A DNA stretch of 64,000 bases from Caenorhabditis remanei (GCF_010183535.1 NC_071332.1:18166001-18230000), one strand, 5' to 3'. Positions 1 through 11,363 are shown, counted from the first letter of the stretch. The notes: generated by a model from the letters alone, not told the origin. Translations and numbers: made by a program.

Positions 1-5
1 AATAT

Positions 6-3000
6 TCAAATTTCATTCAGAACTTTGTCCAAACCAACCTTCTTGTTGACATGCAACTTCTTCCCCTTCACAAACAGAATTGCATCGGTGCCGTCGGTTT
101 CAGCAAAATATTTTTCATATTCAGTTTCCACCACCGGTTCCGGTTCCTCAAGTTGTTGTGACTCGAGAGGAGATTCCGGGTCATTTAGAACAGTCCAACA
201 TGCTCGAGGTGCCGGGGCAGAGGCTAGATCTGTAAATAAGAAATGGGGTAATTATTCTGGCAGTTTTGATCTATTCTTCTAGACACTGGTTAAGCAAGCC
301 CAAGAGAAAAATAGTACGCGTATGGCTTGCTTATTATGAGCAAAACTTCGTGTGTAAGAAAAGAAATTGTATAATAGTTACCTGTTATAAGCACTGCAAC
401 ATGTTCCTGATGTGCTAACTCCGACGTCAGTTGCTCGAGTTTCTGCAATTTAGGAAAACATGTTTTCACCAATATAATGAATTCATACTTACCTTGTCTT
501 TTTCGGTTGGAGCACTTCCAGCTTTCAGATTCTCAACATCCCCAGTTTCCACTGAATCCACTTCCGCTGGTAGATGTTCAGCAAGGTTTGTGACCGCCGA
601 TGGCTCCGTTATCTTGCTCGAGTTGTCCGCTGTTGGAAGATTCAGTTCCAGAGCACTTTGACTTTTTTCCAAGGATGACGTCGATGCTTCAGTTGTTGAT
701 TTTCGCTTTTCTTCTTCAGCTTGTATGTGATTTAATAATTTTTTCCTACCATAATCCAACTCTTCCAGCGATCGCCACTTAAAACTAGTGATTATCTAAA
801 TTTTGAGATAATAATTATCTAACTCACTTCAATTTTGTCAATAGTGTCATGAAATTCTTTCCTTTTCTCTTCGGTCAAGTTCTCGTAGATACTTTGATAC
901 TTCTGCTCTCTTTTCAACTTTCTTGACCTGACCGACGAGTGGAATTGCTCAAACTCTTTTGAGTTGTGAAATTGAAGACCAATGTCCGGAACAGAGTCGT
1001 TCGGAATAGTCCAACATGCTCGATGTGCCGGGACAGGTGGCGTAGATGTTGTCTCTGAAAAGAATATTAGTAGAATTGTTCAAGAAATTTCAAAAAACTA
1101 TTAGAGATGTAGGGTTTTGCACATCACGAAAGTCGCTTAGGAATATAATTTCTCACCTGACATCAATTCTGGAACATGTTCCTGGTCTTCTAACTCCGAC
1201 AGTCCACTTGGCGGCAGGTGAGCCGGAACAGAGGTTGTGTCTAAATAACAAATTGGGGTGTTTCTGGGAGGGTTGATAAATAAGCACAATGATCTTGTCC
1301 GTGACTAAAGGAGGCGGATCATGCCTCTAGGCACTGGTTAAGAACGTTCAGGAAAAGAGTACTACGATTATGGCTTGGTTATGTATTTTGAGCAAGACTT
1401 CCTGTGTAAGAATAGAAATTGTAGTTACCAGACATAAGCTCTGGAACATGCTCCTGGTGTGCTAACTCCGATGGTCTTCTCTCATCACTCGTTGCATCAA
1501 TTCTGTTTCTGTTGTTTTTTAACTGAACCAAGTCAGCCCCTGGCAATCGTATTGCACCAATTCGCTTACATTTTTCGACTTTCTGAAATTGAAAAAAAAA
1601 CGTGTTTATATCAATGACATGAATTCATACTTACCTTCTCTTTTTCGGTCGGATCACTGATTTCTACTGGATTCTCTTCGGCTGGTACAAGATTTGTGAC
1701 CGTGGATTGTTCCGTTTCCTTGCTCGAGTTGTCCGCTGTCTCTCTCCACTTGACCGACCCGCCGTGAGTTAACTGACTGCTTCCACTAGTTTCCTGTTCA
1801 TCAATGTTGACAGCTGGTAGAAGACATTCTCTATTTGAGATACTTTCATGGAATTGTTCACACTCTTTGGAGTTGTGAAATTGAAGACCAATGTCTTTGC
1901 CGTTGTTGAAGACAAGCAATTTCGGATGCATTTTTGTGATGAGTATGATGATACTGCAAAAATTTATTATTTTTGAACTGTGATAGTTTTTTGTGGGTCC
2001 CGTTGAAATTGTTGATAATTAGCATCAAAAGATTATTCTCAGCACCTATGCCTTATCACCACCCGGCCGGGCGATGACTGTTTCCATGTTTTCTAGCCAT
2101 ACTACGTTTTTGCACGAGGAAGTGTTGGGTTTTGTTTCAAAGGTGATTTTTTCGGCGAGCTCATTTTTATAGTTCGTGATTTTTTTTTAATTCGGTGCAG
2201 AACCCGCTGAGAGAGAGCGCCGAAAAGTTTTGGTTAGGGAGAAAATTCTAAAAATTTCACTTCAGTGTAGTTGGTTTTTTCATGATGCTGCTATTTCTTT
2301 TCTATAGTTTGTAGTGCTTTTCTATCAGTTCCGTAGAATAGAAATATACAACAAAATTATCCGAAATACCCTCAATCAACGCGGTCGAAGTCAAGTTTCT
2401 AGGCCACCGCACCAACTTTCTATTTCACTAATTCTGGGAGTCCTTCATTTCCCCCAGAGGTAAAAATTAGAATCAAAAAATCATTCTCAGCACCTATGCC
2501 TTATCACCACACGGCCGGACAGTGACTGTTTCCATATTTGCTAAACATACTACGTTTTTGCACGGAGTAGTGTGTTGGGTTTTGTTACGATTCATTTTAA
2601 ATCAAATATCAGAAACTGATAACGAGTTGTGCTTATGAACTGAAACAACTTATTTTTGACATTAGTGCTACTTTACATTTTCTCATCGCTTAAAATGAGT
2701 CTGCACGCATTGAACTTGCTCATGCCAATTGGAAATGTTGAGTGAGTAATCCAAAGGTACACAACCCTGTGAGCACATCACTTTGAACTTGCGAAACAAC
2801 TTGCTCAGTCTTAAAATTTTGTGGACACCAAATTTCAAACTCACTTAATTCTGAAGTCCAGCTGAATCTCTGCTGCCTTCTCCGCTTCAGACGATGGTTC
2901 TACCACAAGAATTCGATAATACCGTTCAACAGAGTTCTGAAACCAAGACTCCTCTACAAAAAAATCTTCATGTAGAATCATACCTTCAAAAACAGGGCGA

Positions 3001-3198
3001 CAGAAGTTCCAGGTTTTGAGTTCACCATTATTCATCGTTAGGACATTGCATACTCCAGATGACATAATCTTAAATAAAACGTTTATCGAGTAAGAAAAAA
3101 GAGAGCCAACTCACTTTTTCATTTTCAGAAATCACTTTCAGTACGCTTTCCTTCTCCTCAGGTTCCAGAAACTTGCTTAATTCCATTGGGGTGGTCAT
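6..3198 (-). CDS. WH1 (WASP-homology 1) domain protein, 9 exons, 553 aa
   Basis: Exons (minus): 3198-3115, 3068-2845, 1953-1635, 1582-1429, 1240-1157, 1054-828, 777-493, 442-382, 229-6. All phases close to one 554-codon frame ending in TGA. Residues 1 to about 140 look like a WASP-type WH1 domain: an N-terminal FLEPEEKESVLKVI helix, a CNVLTMNNGELKTWNF strand and the closing motif DIGLQFHNSKECEQFHESI at about 123-141. WH1 domains bind proline-rich partners such as WIP in actin control; no VCA or polyproline tail is visible here, so an adaptor or decoy role is inference. The closing motif recurs at about 312-330. Exons 7, 8 and 9 resemble exons 3, 4 and 5/6 (DNSSKxTE...VTNL, SELxxQEHV, RACWT), so the second half is an internal duplication. 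The first ATG lies just after a TTCCAG that could be a trans-splice acceptor. Confidence 0.8.
2022..2592. repeat. Pair of direct repeats inside intron 2 of the WH1 gene
   Basis: Two copies of about 115 bp, at roughly 2022-2138 and 2464-2592, share the core AGCACCTATGCCTTATCACC and the end ACTACGTTTTTGCAC with scattered differences. They lie in the unusually long (about 890 bp) second intron. The family is not recognised. The rest of the intron shows no coding signal. Confidence 0.7.
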
Positions 3199-3702
3199 TT
3201 CTGGAATTTTAGTTGATTAGGCTGGGGAAACGGGCGAATGCGGATAAAAAATATTTTGAGATTGAATATTATATTTGGGTGCTGCCTGGATCAGAACTGA
3301 GACGAATAAGAACTACCAAATTAAAGTTTATTGGTTATGAAATGGCATTAGTTATAAAATGACATTTTAAAGGAAGTTAAAATTAAAAACGAAAAATCGT
3401 CTTTTTCTTCAAAACTCATTGTCTTCTCAGTGCTTTTTATAGCTGGAATAACAATGAGAAAACTTATGAAACAACTCGCCGATGCCCCGCCTATCGACGA
3501 TGACACATTGTTTCTTTCCGATGATTTCCATATTTTTAACGTATGTTTTCTCAGATTCTCCTCTGATGCTCTGTTTACTCTGATGACATGAACATTCGAT
3601 TTTTCGAAAAGTAAATTTCCAATACTTGGAAATTCAAATCTTTGTATAGTTTGTTTCAAATGTTCACAAATTTATTATCCCATCTCAGAATAAAAGTTAT
3701 AA
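3199..3702. other. Intergenic, no convincing gene
   Basis: A 103-codon open frame on the minus strand (3348-3659) has no recognisable motif, signal peptide or splice context, so I do not call it. Its upstream end overlaps the segment duplicated at about 5890. Confidence 0.4.
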
Positions 3703-4011
3703 TCAATTCATCTTCTCCTTCTGCTTGAAATACTCTTGGACATTCACATCGACATGCAATCCTTTTCCACGTTTTTTATCCTTCATATGGGCATGGACAA
3801 CTGACCTTGGGATCGGAGTGGTAGCGGTGAACAAATCGCGGCTGAAAATGTGCAGATGATCACTACAGTAATCCTTGCAGTAAGGAACTCACAACGCTTC
3901 ACGGGGCGGTCTGGTACGAGAGCCGCGACCTGGGCGTGGCTTTTTGGACCCCATAGTCTCATGGAATTGAGTTAAGAGAATAAGAAAGACCATGAAAAAT
4001 GTGAGTTTCAT
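3703..4011 (-). CDS. Small secreted cationic peptide, copy A (85 aa)
   Basis: Two exons, 4011-3893 and 3841-3703, join in phase (TT|C) to an 85-aa product. Residues 1-20 form a clear signal peptide (MKLTFFMVFLILLTQFHETM). The mature part is rich in Lys, Arg and Pro (SKKPRPGRGSRTRPPRE) and ends EYFKQKEKMN; it contains dibasic sites but no cysteines. I do not recognise the family; an antimicrobial or signalling role would be guesswork. A near-identical paralog lies at 5938-6257, and each copy is divergently paired with a downstream srz receptor, showing tandem duplication of the pair. Confidence 0.75.
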
Positions 4012-4242
4012 GGTGAAAGTACACTGTGAAACTGGTTGGGAGACCCGGCTTTCATAGGAGGGCTTTGATTCGATTGGACCCTTTTCCCAGGAGGGGAGGT
4101 GGGTTTTATGGGGATGGTTTTTGGTCTTTTAGAAAAGAAGAACAAGAAAAAGAAAAAGGTTTCTTTCAGATCGAATTCTCAACTTATTTTTCATCGATGA
4201 TCGGTCGGAAAAAAAATTAAAAAAGCAAATAGGAGTCGACAA

Positions 4243-4441
4243 TATGGTGAAGATAAGTGACGATCATTGGAAGGGGTTCGTTCAAGACTTGAAAGAATGA
4301 GAGCTGACAGAGGAGTTCATAGAACTATGTGAATCCGAGAGAAGAGCTGTTAAGAAAGAAGATCAAACAGGAGATCAAACGACATCATCGATCACAGAAT
4401 CAACAGTGGGAGTTGGTGAAAGAGGAGTTTCAATTTGTTAG
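4243..4441 (+). pseudogene. Relic coding exon in duplicated unit 1
   Basis: This stretch reads as a hydrophilic protein tail (FVQDLK ... ERRAVKKEDQTGDQTTSSIT, ending VSIC and TAG) but is broken by an in-frame TGA. The second copy at 6779-6945 keeps the same frame without that stop. It is probably a leftover last exon of a gene carried along in the srz/peptide duplication. The parent family is not recognised. Confidence 0.45.
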
Positions 4442-4455
4442 GAACAAATCATTTG

Positions 4456-4514
4456 TTTCACCTGCTTGTTCAGAATGCTTCATCAACAATTTGAACTAAT
4501 TTGTTTCACCTGCT
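4456..4514 (+). promoter_or_regulatory. Two E-box elements upstream of srz copy A
   Basis: TTTCACCTGCT occurs at 4456-4466 and 4504-4514, about 60 and 110 bp before the ATG at 4575. It fits the E-box consensus WWYCACSTGYY that was reported upstream of many C. elegans chemoreceptor genes and linked to ADL neuron expression through a bHLH factor. The same element precedes the other intact srz genes of this window. Function here is inferred. Confidence 0.6.
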
Positions 4515-4574
4515 ATGTTCTGAGTTTTCTGCAAGTGAAACAAATGTTGTCATTCCTTCCTTTTCATACACATA

Positions 4575-5635
4575 ATGGATCACGAATCTGATGCTTTCAC
4601 ATCCATCATTAATGATACTGACATCTATGTGGAAGCAGAGAACTTAGTTGTTTCCGGCATCATCTTTAACGTGATTTTTCTTTTGTTCTTCACAATATTT
4701 CCATTCTATGAATACGTTTATTTGAAAAATCGAAAAAAGGAAAAAGACACTATTGTCTATCCGATCATCAACCATTTCTATAACGTCCTAAAATTTGCGT
4801 ACAAACTGTATTGTTTCAACCTGTTGATGATTGCTCTAGTACGCATCACAGCATTTTTTGAGTTTAGTAAATTATTATATTTTCTTAAGGCAATAGATGG
4901 TTTTACTATAATATTGTCATTTTTACAATTGGATATTTCCATGCGAACAAACTCTTTTTTATTGTGTCTACTTTCTTTTCAAAAATTTATGGTTTTGTTT
5001 TTTCCAAGCACTGAGAAATATGTAACCTACAATGAGAAGGAACTGAAACGTTTTATTAGGTATGCGTTTGCATTTTTTCTGATTACGTATCTTCAAGTAC
5101 CAAATGTTAATGTGGTGAGTGGTTTAATCAGTAAGGCCTTTCAACATTCAAAAAATTCAGGTTTATTTTGTCGCTTCTGACAAGCTGATAATCACATCAG
5201 CTTCCCTTTACATTCCAATATACATGATGATCAAGAAACAGAAGCATTTAACCTCCGCGCAGTTCCACAGACCACAAAGATATGTCATGTGTCAACTAAT
5301 AGTAATATTGCTCTGCAGATTAGTGGTCAGTCTCCACATTTTCATCTGTATTCATACTTTTCTCAATAACTTTTCAGATCCAGCTACCGATTATTTTACT
5401 GTCAGACAATACTGCAGTTGCTATGAGTAACTATGAAATTATCGAGATTGCGACTACATGTCTAACCATTCAGTTGGCTTACTTGGGATGTTGCAAAAGA
5501 AATTTGGAGAGCCTCAAAAGTTTTTTGTTGGAAAAGTGGTGGATTCGGTTGCTGCTTTGCAAGTGTATACACAGGAATAGAGTTGCATCTATCGAAAGAC
5601 CAATTAATAACTTAGAAGTCTTACAAAAGTTTTGA
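4575..5635 (+). CDS. Srz-family 7TM chemoreceptor, copy A (320 aa)
   Basis: Exons 4575-5114, 5161-5325 and 5378-5635 are all phase 0 and give 320 aa. The chain is strongly hydrophobic with several membrane helices. Family-like signatures are FPFYEYVYLKNRKKEKDT after TM1, FFPSTEKYV in mid protein, KKQKHL in the third loop and LAYLGCCKRNLESL at the C-terminal cytoplasmic start. These match my knowledge of the nematode srz receptors, G-protein-coupled chemosensory proteins of amphid neurons. The ligand is unknown. The gene is divergent from the small peptide gene at 3703-4011. Confidence 0.8.
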
Positions 5636-5738
5636 AAAAATAAACTTCAACTTTGTTATTTTGACACATTGTGTTTTTTATGTTTGCCATGAGCAATCGA
5701 CTTTTAGAAAAATACATTTCCAAGGGTTGGACATATAC

Positions 5739-5885
5739 AGTACCGGCCAAAATGACATCATCTTTTACCTTTTTCAGTTGAAAATGTCCAACTTTAAGAC
5801 TGTGTGATAGTGAAACAATTTCTCCCACAAAGCAAATTTTTTATGGACCAAACAGATCAAAACAGATTATATAATTTTTGTATAG
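5739..5885. repeat. Truncated end of a CAGTACCG... MITE
   Basis: The stretch beginning CAGTACCGGCCAAAAT and continuing through GAAAATGTCCAACTTTAAGA resembles the left end of the intact 452-bp element at 54222-54673. Only one end is present; it lies between srz copy A and the second peptide copy. Confidence 0.5.
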
Positions 5886-5937
5886 TCTTTTCAAATGTTA
5901 ACAAAATTATTATCCCATCTCAGAGTGAAAGTTATAA

Positions 5938-6257
5938 TCAATTCATCTTCTCCTTCTGCTTGAAATACTCTTGGATATTCACGTCGATATGCAATCCTTT
6001 TCCACGTTTTTTATCCTTCATATGGGCATGGACAACTGACTTTGGGATTGGAGTGGTAGCGGTAAACAAAGCGCGGCTGAAAATGTGCAGATGGTCACTA
6101 CAGTAATCCTAGCATGCGCAAGATTGTAAGGAACTCACAACACTTCACGAGGCGGTCTGGTACGAGAGCCGCGACCAGGCCGTGGCTTCTTGGATCCCAT
6201 GGTCTCATGTAGCTGGCTTAAGAGAATAAGAAAGACCACGAAAAATGCGAATTTCAT
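5938..6257 (-). CDS. Small secreted cationic peptide, copy B (85 aa)
   Basis: Exons 6257-6139 and 6076-5938 have the same lengths and phase as copy A (119 and 139 bp). The product keeps the signal peptide (MKFAFFVVFLILLSQLHETM) and the basic segment SKKPRPGRGSRTRPPRE, with a few conservative changes such as Ile for Val in the tail. The intact frame in both copies and the mild amino-acid changes suggest that both are functional. It lies in the second copy of the peptide/srz duplication. Confidence 0.75.
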
Positions 6258-6630
6258 GGTGAAAGTACACAGTGAAACTGGGAGGGAGACCCGGCTTTTA
6301 TAGGAGGGCATTTATTCGATTAGACCGTTTTCCCAGGAGGAGGTGGTATGGGAATGTGAATTTTATGGGGATGGATTTTGGTCTTTTGAAGGAAAGTTGG
6401 AGAAAATATGAGCGGCGGCTGAGCTTGGGTGATCGCGAAGTAAGCGATAATAGGATGGAAAATCACACATTGAAGCTCGTTCACTAAAAAGGGTAACTAT
6501 ATGATGTTACATGCGACCACATCGATGAAATCATTTCACTTTATTGACTATTATGAGGAGTTGGAGAATGCTTTCAGAATTCGCAGTTTTCATCTATAAC
6601 TACCCTTTGAACATAATCCAAACAGTTTAC

Positions 6631-6714
6631 TTATCTGGTACCAGTGGACCTGAAAATTTATCCACTTGTAACTTTCGTGTCCGTGTAAAATTTCAGCTAC
6701 ACTGGTACCAGATT
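6631..6714. repeat. Short palindromic element (84 bp)
   Basis: The ends TTATCTGGTACCAGTG and CACTGGTACCAGATTA are near-perfect inverted repeats of 16 bp around a roughly 50-bp centre. This looks like a very small MITE or its remnant. It is absent from the matching place of duplicated unit 1, so it probably inserted after the duplication. Confidence 0.55.
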
Positions 6715-6778
6715 AGCGAAATGTTTGGGTTTGTTATGCCCGACGGGTAGTTCTTCAATATAACTAATTAACTTCATA

Positions 6779-6945
6779 TGTTCGTTCAAGACTTGGAAGA
6801 AAGAGAGCTGGCAGAGGAGTTCACAGAACTACGGAAAGACGAGAGAAGAGCTGTTAAGAAAGAAGATCAAACAGGAGATCAAACGACATCATCGATCACA
6901 GAATCAACAGTGGGAGTTGGTGAAAGAGGAGTTTCAATTTGTTAG
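6779..6945 (+). pseudogene. Relic coding exon in duplicated unit 2
   Basis: This is the counterpart of 4243-4441, open to the TAG and ending ERGVSIC. No upstream exons or start that would make a gene are visible. Confidence 0.4.
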
Positions 6946-6959
6946 GAACAAATCATTTG

Positions 6960-7018
6960 TTTCACCTGCTTGTTCAGAATGCTTCATCAACAATCTAATT
7001 TAATTTGTTTCACCTGCT
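6960..7018 (+). promoter_or_regulatory. Two E-box elements upstream of srz copy B
   Basis: TTTCACCTGCT occurs at 6960-6970 and 7008-7018, ending about 58 bp before the ATG at 7076, in the same arrangement as in unit 1. Confidence 0.6.
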
Positions 7019-7075
7019 ATGTTCTGAGTTTTCTGCAAGGGAAACAAGTGTTGGCATTCTTTTCTTTTTATACAA

Positions 7076-8098
7076 ATGATAGATGACATATCTGATGTTT
7101 ACGGCTTTGCGTTTACAGTATCTTTTTTTTTGTTCCTCATAATATTTCCATTCTATGAATACGTTTATTTGAAAAATCGAAAAAAAGAAAAAGGCACTGT
7201 AGTCTATCCTGTTATAAACCACTTCTATAACGTTCTAAGATTTTCGTACAAAGGATTTTGTTTCTATATGTTGATGATTCCTATAATAATCGTCGTTGTA
7301 CTACTTTCAAAGTTTAACAAATCATTCAATATTCTTGTGGTATTAGCTAGTTGGATTATGATGCTCTCCTGGTTTCTATTGGATACTTCCATGCGAACAA
7401 ACAATTTTTTACTGTGTCTACTTTCTTTTCAAAAATTTATGGTTTTGTTTTTTCCAAGCACTAAGAAATATGTTACCTACAACGAGAAGGGACTGAAACG
7501 TTTTATTTGGTCGACATATGCATTTCTTCTAATTCCGTTCGCCATGAAATGTTTTAAAGTTCCAAATGTTGATGTGGTGAGTGGTTTAGTCAGTATGTTT
7601 ATTTCATAATTCAAAAGTTTCAGATTCGTTTCGTCGCTTCTGATATACTGATAATCACATCAGCTTCCCTTTACATTGCAATATACATGATGATCAAGAA
7701 ACAGAAGCATTTAACCTCCGCGCAGTTCCACAGACCACATAGATATGTCATGTGGCAACTAATAGTAATGCTAATCTGCAAATTGGTGGTCAGTCTCCAC
7801 ATTTTCATCTGTATTCATACTTTTCTCAATAACTTTTCAGATCCAGCTACCGATTATTTTACTGTCAAATAGCATAACAGATGCTATGAACGACTATGAA
7901 ATTATCGAGATTGCAACTACATGTCTAACCATTCAGTTGGCTTACTTGGGATGTTGCAAAAGAAATTTGGAGAGTCTCAAAAGTTTTCTTTTGGAAAAGT
8001 GGTGGATTCGGGTGCTGCTTTGCAAGTGTATACACAGGAATAGAGTTACATCTATCGAAAAACCAATTAATAACTTAGAAGTCTTACAAAAGTTTTGA
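7076..8098 (+). CDS. Srz-family 7TM chemoreceptor, copy B (307 aa)
   Basis: Exons 7076-7576, 7624-7788 and 7841-8098 are all phase 0 and give 307 aa. The protein is a close paralog of copy A with the same FPFYEYVYLKNRKKEK, PSTKKYV and LAYLGCCKRNLESL signatures, but its extracellular N-terminus is about 12 residues shorter (it starts MIDDISDVYG). The intron sequence and flanks are also alike, so the duplication is recent. Confidence 0.8.
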
Positions 8099-8269
8099 AA
8101 AAGTCAACTTCAATTTTGTTCTCCATATTTTTAAATAATCTTTGATACATGTCGATGTAAACTGAATTTAACGTCTCACAGAATATTTGAATAAAATCTT
8201 TAATTATTGAGTATTCGTCACTATTGAATGGTTTTTGGTCGAAAATGGGTCGCAACAGCTGAATAATAA

Positions 8270-8425
8270 GTGAACAATGATGTTGGCAGATTTCTTACAA
8301 AAATTACAGTACAACATTTTTTGTGCCGAGACCAGCATAAGTTTCATGAGTCTTATTACGAAACTCTGAAAGTTACTGCAGTTTTTGTTGAATAGTTGAA
8401 TCTCGAAAACCCTCGAAAACCTCAT
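8270..8425. repeat. Dispersed repeat also present at about 14530-14690
   Basis: This stretch, containing GAGACCAGCATAA and CGAAACTCTGAAAGTTACTG, is repeated at about 14545-14640 next to the str/srj-like pseudogene. No coding potential is supported. Confidence 0.55.
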
Positions 8426-8944
8426 AACTTAATTGGTTTACATTATTTACATCTGTAATAACAAATAATAACAATATCTCACCTTTCCCCTTATGAGCGA
8501 CGCTTATCAATCTCATCCCAAATGTCCATGTACCATAGACGCATCATTCTAATTCTTAAAACCTATTTTAAAATTGTAACCCACCAGTGCCATTTCCCCA
8601 ATCTTGCCTTATATGTAAAACCCGCACTATCCCCCCGGTTCCCATATAGAATAGTACTTTGCGGTAAGAAAAACGATTCATTTCTCCATAAACATTTTTC
8701 GACCTGGGATAAAATCGTACCATTCTTCCCTAAAACCGTAACCGAGCAAACTTTTGCGTCTCGACTCCGCCAACTGCCTTTACAGACCATTTTTCCTAAA
8801 ATTTGAGCACTGGACTCTTTGCGGGTCATATAGTTCATCTTACATATTTATTCACCCTTCTTGTTGTATGTTCTTATAATTTTCGCCCGGTTCTTTCTTT
8901 TTCTCTCCCACAACAAAAGGATGAATAAATTATTATTATTATTA
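8426..8944. other. Intergenic, nothing recognised
   Basis: An open frame on the minus strand (8563-8838, 91 codons) has no recognisable motif and no splice or signal context. I do not call it a gene. Confidence 0.3.
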
Positions 8945-9065
8945 ACAAAACACCCAACAGCTGAAAACAAAAACTTAATGTTCCATTTCTTCTCTCTTTT
9001 TTCTCCGATTCCCCACTACATAGGCCCGCAAAACATCTCCTTTTCAAAATCAATCGTTCACTAAA
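8945..9065 (-). pseudogene. Fragment of a str/srj-type receptor exon
   Basis: This piece closely matches 14815-14920 inside the str/srj-like locus: the minus strand reads about MFCGPM*WGIGE then KKWNI and SAVGCF, with an internal stop. It is an isolated single-exon relic, probably duplicated together with the nearby dispersed repeat. Confidence 0.6.
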
Positions 9066-9114
9066 AGCTGTAACATAAAGATATTACATGCGAATACAGC
9101 GTGACATGATCTAT

Positions 9115-9385
9115 GAAACCATACCTGTCATTTCACGGGCCGGCCCGGTTGGAAATTTTTTTGATTTTTTGCACCCCAAAAATAATTTTCAAGTACTTTT
9201 TTATCACTAAATTCACTGTAGAACTACTTAAATTCATGAATTCAATCCGATTTTCGCACAAAATGCTCCAAAAACTACTTTTTCAAAAATTACTGCTAAA
9301 AAAACATGTTTTTCGGGAGAAAGTCGCTTCACCCGGGCCGGGCCGGGCCGGTGAAATTTTGGAAATCGGCCCCCCCCCTTTTCTC
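9115..9385. repeat. GGCCGG-rich repeat pair
   Basis: GGGCCGGCCCGG near 9138 and CCCGGGCCGGGCCGGGCCGG near 9330 flank an AT-rich core, each followed by GGAAATTTT or GAAATTTT-like sequence. The GC-rich blocks stand out sharply from the surrounding AT-rich DNA. It is probably part of a mobile or satellite repeat that I cannot name. Confidence 0.4.
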
Positions 9386-9652
9386 CTGTCACACTTACAT
9401 TTGAACGATGTGAAATTGATATCAAACCTTTGAACCTAAATTTTACTGAAGAATCCCTCCTGAATGTTTTTTTATAAGTGTTTGATCAAACTCCCACTAC
9501 ACAAGTCATACAACCGCCGACAGAAAACATTTTAACCTTAAATTGTGAAATGGTGAAAAAATTGTTTTTCTAGATCTTTTATTTAGCATAGATAGTTGAA
9601 AATTTACAAACAATGTTTTCAAAAGTTTCAAAATTGTTAAAGTTCAATTTTA

Positions 9653-10743
9653 TTAATATTTAGGTAAGCTTGCAAAGTTCATACTTGAGTCTGAAACCCT
9701 AGTTGGAACAACAGCAGTATTCTTAAAAAATCTACAAAGCAGCAACCGGATCCACCATTTTTCCAACAAAAATTTTTCGAGACTTTCCAAATTTCTTTTG
9801 CAACATCCCAAGTATGTCAGTTGGATAGTGACGGATGTCGCAATTACATCAAATTTGCGACAGTCGTTAATGTTTATTGTGATACCCAGTGGAATTGAAA
9901 TCCCAAAATATATCTGTAACTGTGGTATGATCACTCTCTGTTTAGTACAAACAACGTTCTTACCAGTTTCAAAAATACGGTTACAATCAACTGCCACATG
10001 ACATATTTCTGAGGTTTATTCAACTTCGCTGACATCAAATGCTTCTGCTTTCGAATTTTCCAATAAATAGGAATATAGAGAAATGCTGATGTAATTTGCA
10101 GTATGTTGGAAGCAACATAAAATTTCTGAAATTTCAATATTTTTCCATTGGTGACATTTTTCGCCGTATCAAAGGGTTTACTCACGAAATCCACGTCTTG
10201 AAACCCGAGGAACCCCATAATCATTGGAATAAGAGGAAGGGCGTACATTGACCAAACGATACGTTTGAGTTCATCCTCATCAAAAACCAAATATTTTTCG
10301 GTGCTTGGATAGAAGAAAACCATAAACTTCTGAAATGCAAGCAGGCACAGTAGAACATGATTAACCATAATTGTAAACCCAGCAGCTAAATTCACCACGA
10401 ATGCTGCGAAAACTGAGAGAATAATGAAAATAGAAAATAATTCACTGACAAATACTGACATTAAAGAGAATATCAGAAATAGAGCAGAAGCCACAATAGC
10501 GAACTGACACGCTCTATAAGAATATCTCAACACATTATAAAAATGATTGACGATAGGGTATACAACAGTTTTTTTCTCCTTCACTCGATTTTTCAAGTAC
10601 ACGTACTCATAGAACGGAAATATAACAACAAAAATAATGAAGCTTGATAGTTTAAAAGTGCAGGCAACTAGCTCTTCTTGTGACTTGAAATTGGAATTCG
10701 TTATGTTATTTATGCTCTCGACTATCGATGAAGCGTGTTCCAT
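9653..10743 (-). CDS. Srz-family 7TM chemoreceptor C (328 aa)
   Basis: Exons 10743-10186, 10125-9964 and 9919-9653 are all phase 0 and give 328 aa. Signatures are FPFYEYVYLKNRVKEKKT, FYPSTEKYLVF, RKQKHL and LTYLGCCKRNLESLEKF. It is the most diverged srz copy here and the only one on the minus strand. Its 5' end and promoter have been copied to 12380-12690. No disabling change is visible. Confidence 0.8.
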
Positions 10744-10805
10744 GAACTGTTCAAAAAAGAAGTTATGTTGAATTTATTTTCTTATTTGCAATAGCTTTAA
10801 AACAG

Positions 10806-10932
10806 AACAGGTGAATTTTCAAGCAAGTTTCAAAGTTTATAATTTGTAGTTGTAATTATTTGTTTCACCTGCTATGTCTTGAGTCTCAAATAAATTTTGT
10901 CTTTTTTGCAAACGTTTAGGACAGAGCACGTG
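10806..10932. promoter_or_regulatory. E-box cluster upstream of srz C
   Basis: AACAGGTGAAT (10806-10816, the reverse of the consensus), TTTCACCTGCT (10863-10873) and GCACGTG (10926-10932) lie 63 to 190 bp upstream of the srz C start. Both orientations are present, so the region could act in both directions. Most of it is duplicated upstream of srz E. Confidence 0.55.
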
Positions 10933-11363
10933 AATTTTCCAGATGACGGCTGTTAGGCAACCGGAGTTAGCTCCGAAACCTCAATGCGAAAGTGCTGCAA
11001 AGGCAGGCAGACTTCAACAAGAAACTGGCGAATCTGCTTGGCAAAAAGTGCTGAAGAAACATGTTTGATATGATAAAAACGAGGAATGCGGAACTTCAGC
11101 TGGTAGACAGAAATCCGCGAGCAGTTTTGTTTTCCTTTCATTACGCCACCTTCTTTTTGTAGTTGTTTTATTGTTCTTGAAACAAATCATCGTTAAAAAG
11201 TTGCAGAAAATATTTCAACGAAATAGTGTTTCTAGTTTATCAACAACATTCTTTGTTCAGAATGTTTTATCAATAATCTCAAATCATTTGTTTCCCCTGC
11301 TGTGTCTTGAGTCTCTTGCAAAAGTGAAACAAATTATGTCATTCCTACCTTTTTAAACAAATC
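10933..11363. other. Intergenic with a short open frame and a decayed E-box
   Basis: A 62-codon frame on the minus strand (10953-11141, ending FRIEVSELTPVA) is unrecognised and has no splice context. Near 11291 the srz E-box is altered to CCCCTG, upstream of the dead srz D. Confidence 0.35.

Noticed and set aside
25..282. 85-codon plus-strand open frame
   Set aside because: It is the shadow of the last exon of the minus-strand WH1 gene, whose splice phases close.
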